From CAWCJL01 sp963795775 (GTDB taxonomy: Bacteria; Acidobacteriota; Terriglobia; Terriglobales; Acidobacteriaceae), in the NCBI GenBank assembly GCA_963795775.1, contig CAWCJL010000008.1, positions 558,001 to 622,000 on the forward strand: 64,000 bases of DNA, written 5' to 3'. Every line of letters begins with the position of its first letter. Positions within the stretch are counted from its first letter, which is position 1. The notes under the pieces are model-generated. The model was not told the DNA's origin. It made no database searches and saw only the letters and a program-made list of their open reading frames with translations. Shown one piece after another: positions 61,847 through 64,000 of this stretch. A program made the translations under genes and the position numbers.

Positions 61847-62797
61847 ATGGCTACATGGAATCCGCAGAACATGCCCTCACAGGCGGGCAGACTCGCCCTG
61901 GTCACCGGGGCCAACAGCGGCATCGGCTTTTGGGCGGCGCAGCACCTGGCGAAAGCGGGCGCAACCGTGATTCTGGCCTGCCGCGATCTTCGCAAAGCGG
62001 AGCAAGCAAAGCAGCGCATGGTCGCTGCTGGCGTGTCCGGCGACGCGCTTGAGACCGCGCAGCTCGATCTCGCGGACCTGGATGCGGTACGCGCCTTTGC
62101 GCAGCAGATGCTTGCCTCTCCGCGCCCGCTCCATCTTCTGATCAACAACGCCGGCGTAATGGCGTTGCCGCGCCGCGCAACGACGCCGCAAGGTTTTGAG
62201 CTGCAGTTCGGCACCAACTACCTCGGCCATTTCGCGCTTACCGGCCTTCTGCTCCCGTTGCTGTTACCTGTACCCGGGAGCCGCATTGTGACTGTCAGCT
62301 CCATTGCGCACAAAGGCGGATTTATCGACTTCGGCGACCTGCAGGGCGAGCGCAAGTACACACCCTGGAAGGCGTACCGCCAGTCCAAGCTCGCCGATCT
62401 CCTCTTCGCGCTCGAGTTGGAACGGCGTCTCAAGCGAGCCGGCAAGCAGACCGAAAGCATCGCCGCCCATCCGGGTGTCGCAGCCACTAACCTTTTCGCT
62501 GCCGGGCCCGGCTCCGCCGGTGGCCTTCAAAAGCTCATCGGCGATATCGCCGTCAAGCTGGTGGCGCAGTCGGAGGACCAGGGCTCCTGGCCGACCCTCT
62601 ACGCCGCCACGGCACCCGAAGCGAAAGGCGGCGGCTACTACGGCCCCGATGGCTGGCGCGAGATGAAGGGCGATCCCGTTGCCGTGGAGCCTTCCACCCA
62701 GGCGCTGGATCAGAAAGCAGCAGCGCGCCTGTGGAGTGTGGGAGAAGCGCTGACCGGAGTGCATTACGCGGCGCTCGACGCTCCTTCGCCGCAATAG
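61847..62797 (+). CDS. Short-chain dehydrogenase/reductase (SDR family)
   Basis: 316 residues. The cofactor loop 'ALVTGANSGIGFWAAQHLAK' (TGxxxGxG) lies at residues 18-37, 'NNAGVMALP' near 101, the catalytic Ser in 'VTVSSIAHKGG' near 150, and Tyr-x3-Lys in 'AYRQSKLADLL' near 180. The region after it, with 'HPGVAATNL', matches the retinol-dehydrogenase-like/WWOX subgroup of SDRs. The substrate is unknown. It is the last gene of the folD-coaE-htrA-SDR run (24-base gap). Confidence 0.93.
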   Translation: MATWNPQNMPSQAGRLALVTGANSGIGFWAAQHLAKAGATVILACRDLRKAEQAKQRMVAAGVSGDALETAQLDLADLDAVRAFAQQMLASPRPLHLLINNAGVMALPRRATTPQGFELQFGTNYLGHFALTGLLLPLLLPVPGSRIVTVSSIAHKGGFIDFGDLQGERKYTPWKAYRQSKLADLLFALELERRLKRAGKQTESIAAHPGVAATNLFAAGPGSAGGLQKLIGDIAVKLVAQSEDQGSWPTLYAATAPEAKGGGYYGPDGWREMKGDPVAVEPSTQALDQKAAARLWSVGEALTGVHYAALDAPSPQ

Positions 62798-62834
62798 CAG
62801 TGAACGCGGAACGCGGGACGCGAGCCGCCCCGGC

Positions 62835-63485
62835 TTACCGCGCCTCTGCCGCTCCGGCCTGCGCGCGGCCCAGATACCGCCGTCCCACTACTTCGTACTC
62901 CCCGGAGCAAACGCGTGCGATGGCCTCCGAGTATGCAATATGCTCTTCGGCCAGGATGCGCGCGCTGAGCGCGTCCACATCATCGCTGTCCAGCACGGTC
63001 ACGCTGCGCTGCAGAACAATGACGCCGTGGTCGAGTTCCTCATCCACAAAGTGCACGGTGCAGCCGGAGATCTTCACGCCGTAGGCCAGCGCCTGCGCCT
63101 GCGCATCCAACCCCGGAAATGCGGGCAGCAGCGATGGGTGGATATTGAGAATACGCTGCGGGAAGGCCGCTATAAATCCGGGCGAAAGCAGCCTCATGTA
63201 GCCGGCCAGGCATACCAGGTCTACTGCATGCTCATGCAGTGCTGCGATGAATGCTGCGTCATGCTCGGCTCGCTTGCGGCCCTGCGCTTCAATGGCGAAA
63301 GCGGGCAGACCGCGTGCGCGCGCTGCCCCCAGGCCCGGCGCATCCGCACGATTCGACAGCACCACCGCGATCTCCGCACCTGGCAGACGGCCCGCTGCCA
63401 CATTGTCGGCAATCGCCAGGAAGTTCGATCCGCGGCCGGATAACAGGATGCCGAGCCGCCGGCGCTGCCCTGCTGTCCCGTTCAT
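62835..63485 (-). CDS. purN: Phosphoribosylglycinamide formyltransferase PurN
   Basis: Transfers the formyl group from 10-formyl-THF to GAR in purine synthesis. 'LGILLSGRGSNFLAIADNVA' is the phosphate loop, 'LAGYMRLLSPGFIAAFPQRI' carries the family core, 'NIHPSLLPAFPG' has the catalytic His and 'GCTVHFVDEELDHGVI' the catalytic Asp. 216 residues. Its start overlaps the purM stop by 4 bases (ATGA), so it is translationally coupled to purM. folD, 3 kb away, supplies its cofactor. Confidence 0.96.
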   Translation of the reverse strand: MNGTAGQRRRLGILLSGRGSNFLAIADNVAAGRLPGAEIAVVLSNRADAPGLGAARARGLPAFAIEAQGRKRAEHDAAFIAALHEHAVDLVCLAGYMRLLSPGFIAAFPQRILNIHPSLLPAFPGLDAQAQALAYGVKISGCTVHFVDEELDHGVIVLQRSVTVLDSDDVDALSARILAEEHIAYSEAIARVCSGEYEVVGRRYLGRAQAGAAEAR

Positions 63486-64000
63486 GCCTGCTCTGCGGGG
63501 TCTTCTCTGTAGATTACGGAGCGGTCGCCGCGCACAATCTGGCCGATGACGTGGAAGCGCTCGCCCAGCCGGCCGAGGAGGGTCTGCGCGCGTTTGAACT
63601 TCTCCTGAGGAATCACCGCAATCAGCCCGATGCCCATGTTGAAGGTGCGGCGCATCTCTTCGTCGCTTACGTTGCCCAGCTCCTGCAGGTGTTGAAACAG
63701 CGGCGGCAACGGCCAGCTCGCTGTATCGATCTCCGACGAAAGTCCCTTGGGAAGAATACGCGGCAGGTTTTCCGTAATGCCGCCGCCAGTAATATGCGCC
63801 ATGCCCGCGACCACGCCGGCGCGTGTGAGCTGCTGGATCACCGGCAGGTAGCTGCGATGCACCTTCATCAGCGCAGCCGCCGCCTTGTCCTTGATGGCGG
63901 GCACGCGCTGGCCCGGCGCATAGCCGGCTACCTCGAAGAACAGCTTGCGGGCGAGCGAGTAGCCGTTGGTGTGCAGACCGGTCGAGGGCAGCCCGATGAT
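63482..64000 (-). CDS. purM: Phosphoribosylformylglycinamidine cyclo-ligase PurM, C-terminal part (runs off window)
   Basis: The frame is open to base 64000; about 172 residues are visible. 'IGLPSTGLHTNGYSLARKLF' at the edge, 'AGMAHITGGGITENLPRILP' and 'RTFNMGIGLIAVIP' are strict PurM (AIR synthetase) signatures. The enzyme closes the imidazole ring of AIR with ATP. Its stop overlaps the purN start; the two form a purMN unit. Confidence 0.96.
   Translation of the reverse strand: MIGLPSTGLHTNGYSLARKLFFEVAGYAPGQRVPAIKDKAAAALMKVHRSYLPVIQQLTRAGVVAGMAHITGGGITENLPRILPKGLSSEIDTASWPLPPLFQHLQELGNVSDEEMRRTFNMGIGLIAVIPQEKFKRAQTLLGRLGERFHVIGQIVRGDRSVIYREDPAEQA

Noticed and set aside
1..64000. CRISPR arrays, transposases, prophage genes, rRNA operon
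   Set aside because: No regular spacer-repeat arrays, no transposase or integrase motifs and no rRNA sequence were seen.

Overview
The window looks like chromosome from an Acidobacteriota, most probably class Terriglobia (family Acidobacteriaceae). The DNA is GC-rich. Short PadR regulators control membrane-anchored effectors, and there are many secreted proteins, including FG-GAP repeat, DUF885, M48 and GH3 proteins. The short intergenic repeats (GGCTAAAGTCCT, and a 'GAGCGAAGCGAAGGAT' element) are of a kind I associate with this group. Gene order is mostly housekeeping. I see no prophage, IS transposase, CRISPR array or rRNA. One tRNA (CAU anticodon) is present.

Layout. 1-8.9 kb: end of an MFS transporter, thiL with a small zinc-ribbon gene, an M23 peptidase, a VOC protein, a DUF2062 protein, a membrane-anchored unknown, gatB and a GNAT-type transferase. 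9-14 kb: a secreted GH3 beta-glycosidase with a PA14 insert, an array of short repeats, then a PadR gene overlapping a gene that joins a permease-type N-terminal segment to an S41 protease domain. 14.2-24.1 kb: mfd (three frame breaks), DUF885 peptidase, galU, small secreted protein, cupin, tRNA, zinc dehydrogenase and methyltransferase. 24.3-32.2 kb: crcB, an Hsp70 of the YegD type, PEP carboxylase (one frame break), a thioredoxin-reductase-like flavoprotein (one frame break) and glgC. 32.5-36.9 kb: a five-gene operon with coupled starts: ECF sigma factor, zinc-type anti-sigma, and three membrane proteins that each carry a LiaF-type two-helix module, the last with a DUF4097-like beta-solenoid. 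37-45.3 kb: a large FG-GAP protein (one frame break), a radical SAM enzyme of the MJ0619/Tes (tetraether synthase) type, a HIT protein, a secreted unknown and a beta/gamma-crystallin. 45.5-53 kb: an M48-RlpA-unknown operon, two related secreted/outer-membrane proteins, a small secreted protein with a strong promoter (one frame break) and a Gly-Asn-rich protein with a receiver-like domain. 53.1-64 kb: mutM (one frame break), purA, a monooxygenase, DUF4440, a MacB-type permease, small unknown genes, Trm112-like, a folD-coaE-htrA-SDR cluster and purN-purM (purM runs off the end).

Two themes stand out. The first is envelope biology: the sigma-factor operon, the Tes-like radical SAM enzyme that may make membrane-spanning lipids, RlpA, M23, HtrA, and the PadR-controlled protease. 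The second is an unusual number of single-base frame breaks: eight in six otherwise intact, conserved genes. These are more likely assembly indels than real decay, so the affected genes are annotated here as single loci with the break positions given.
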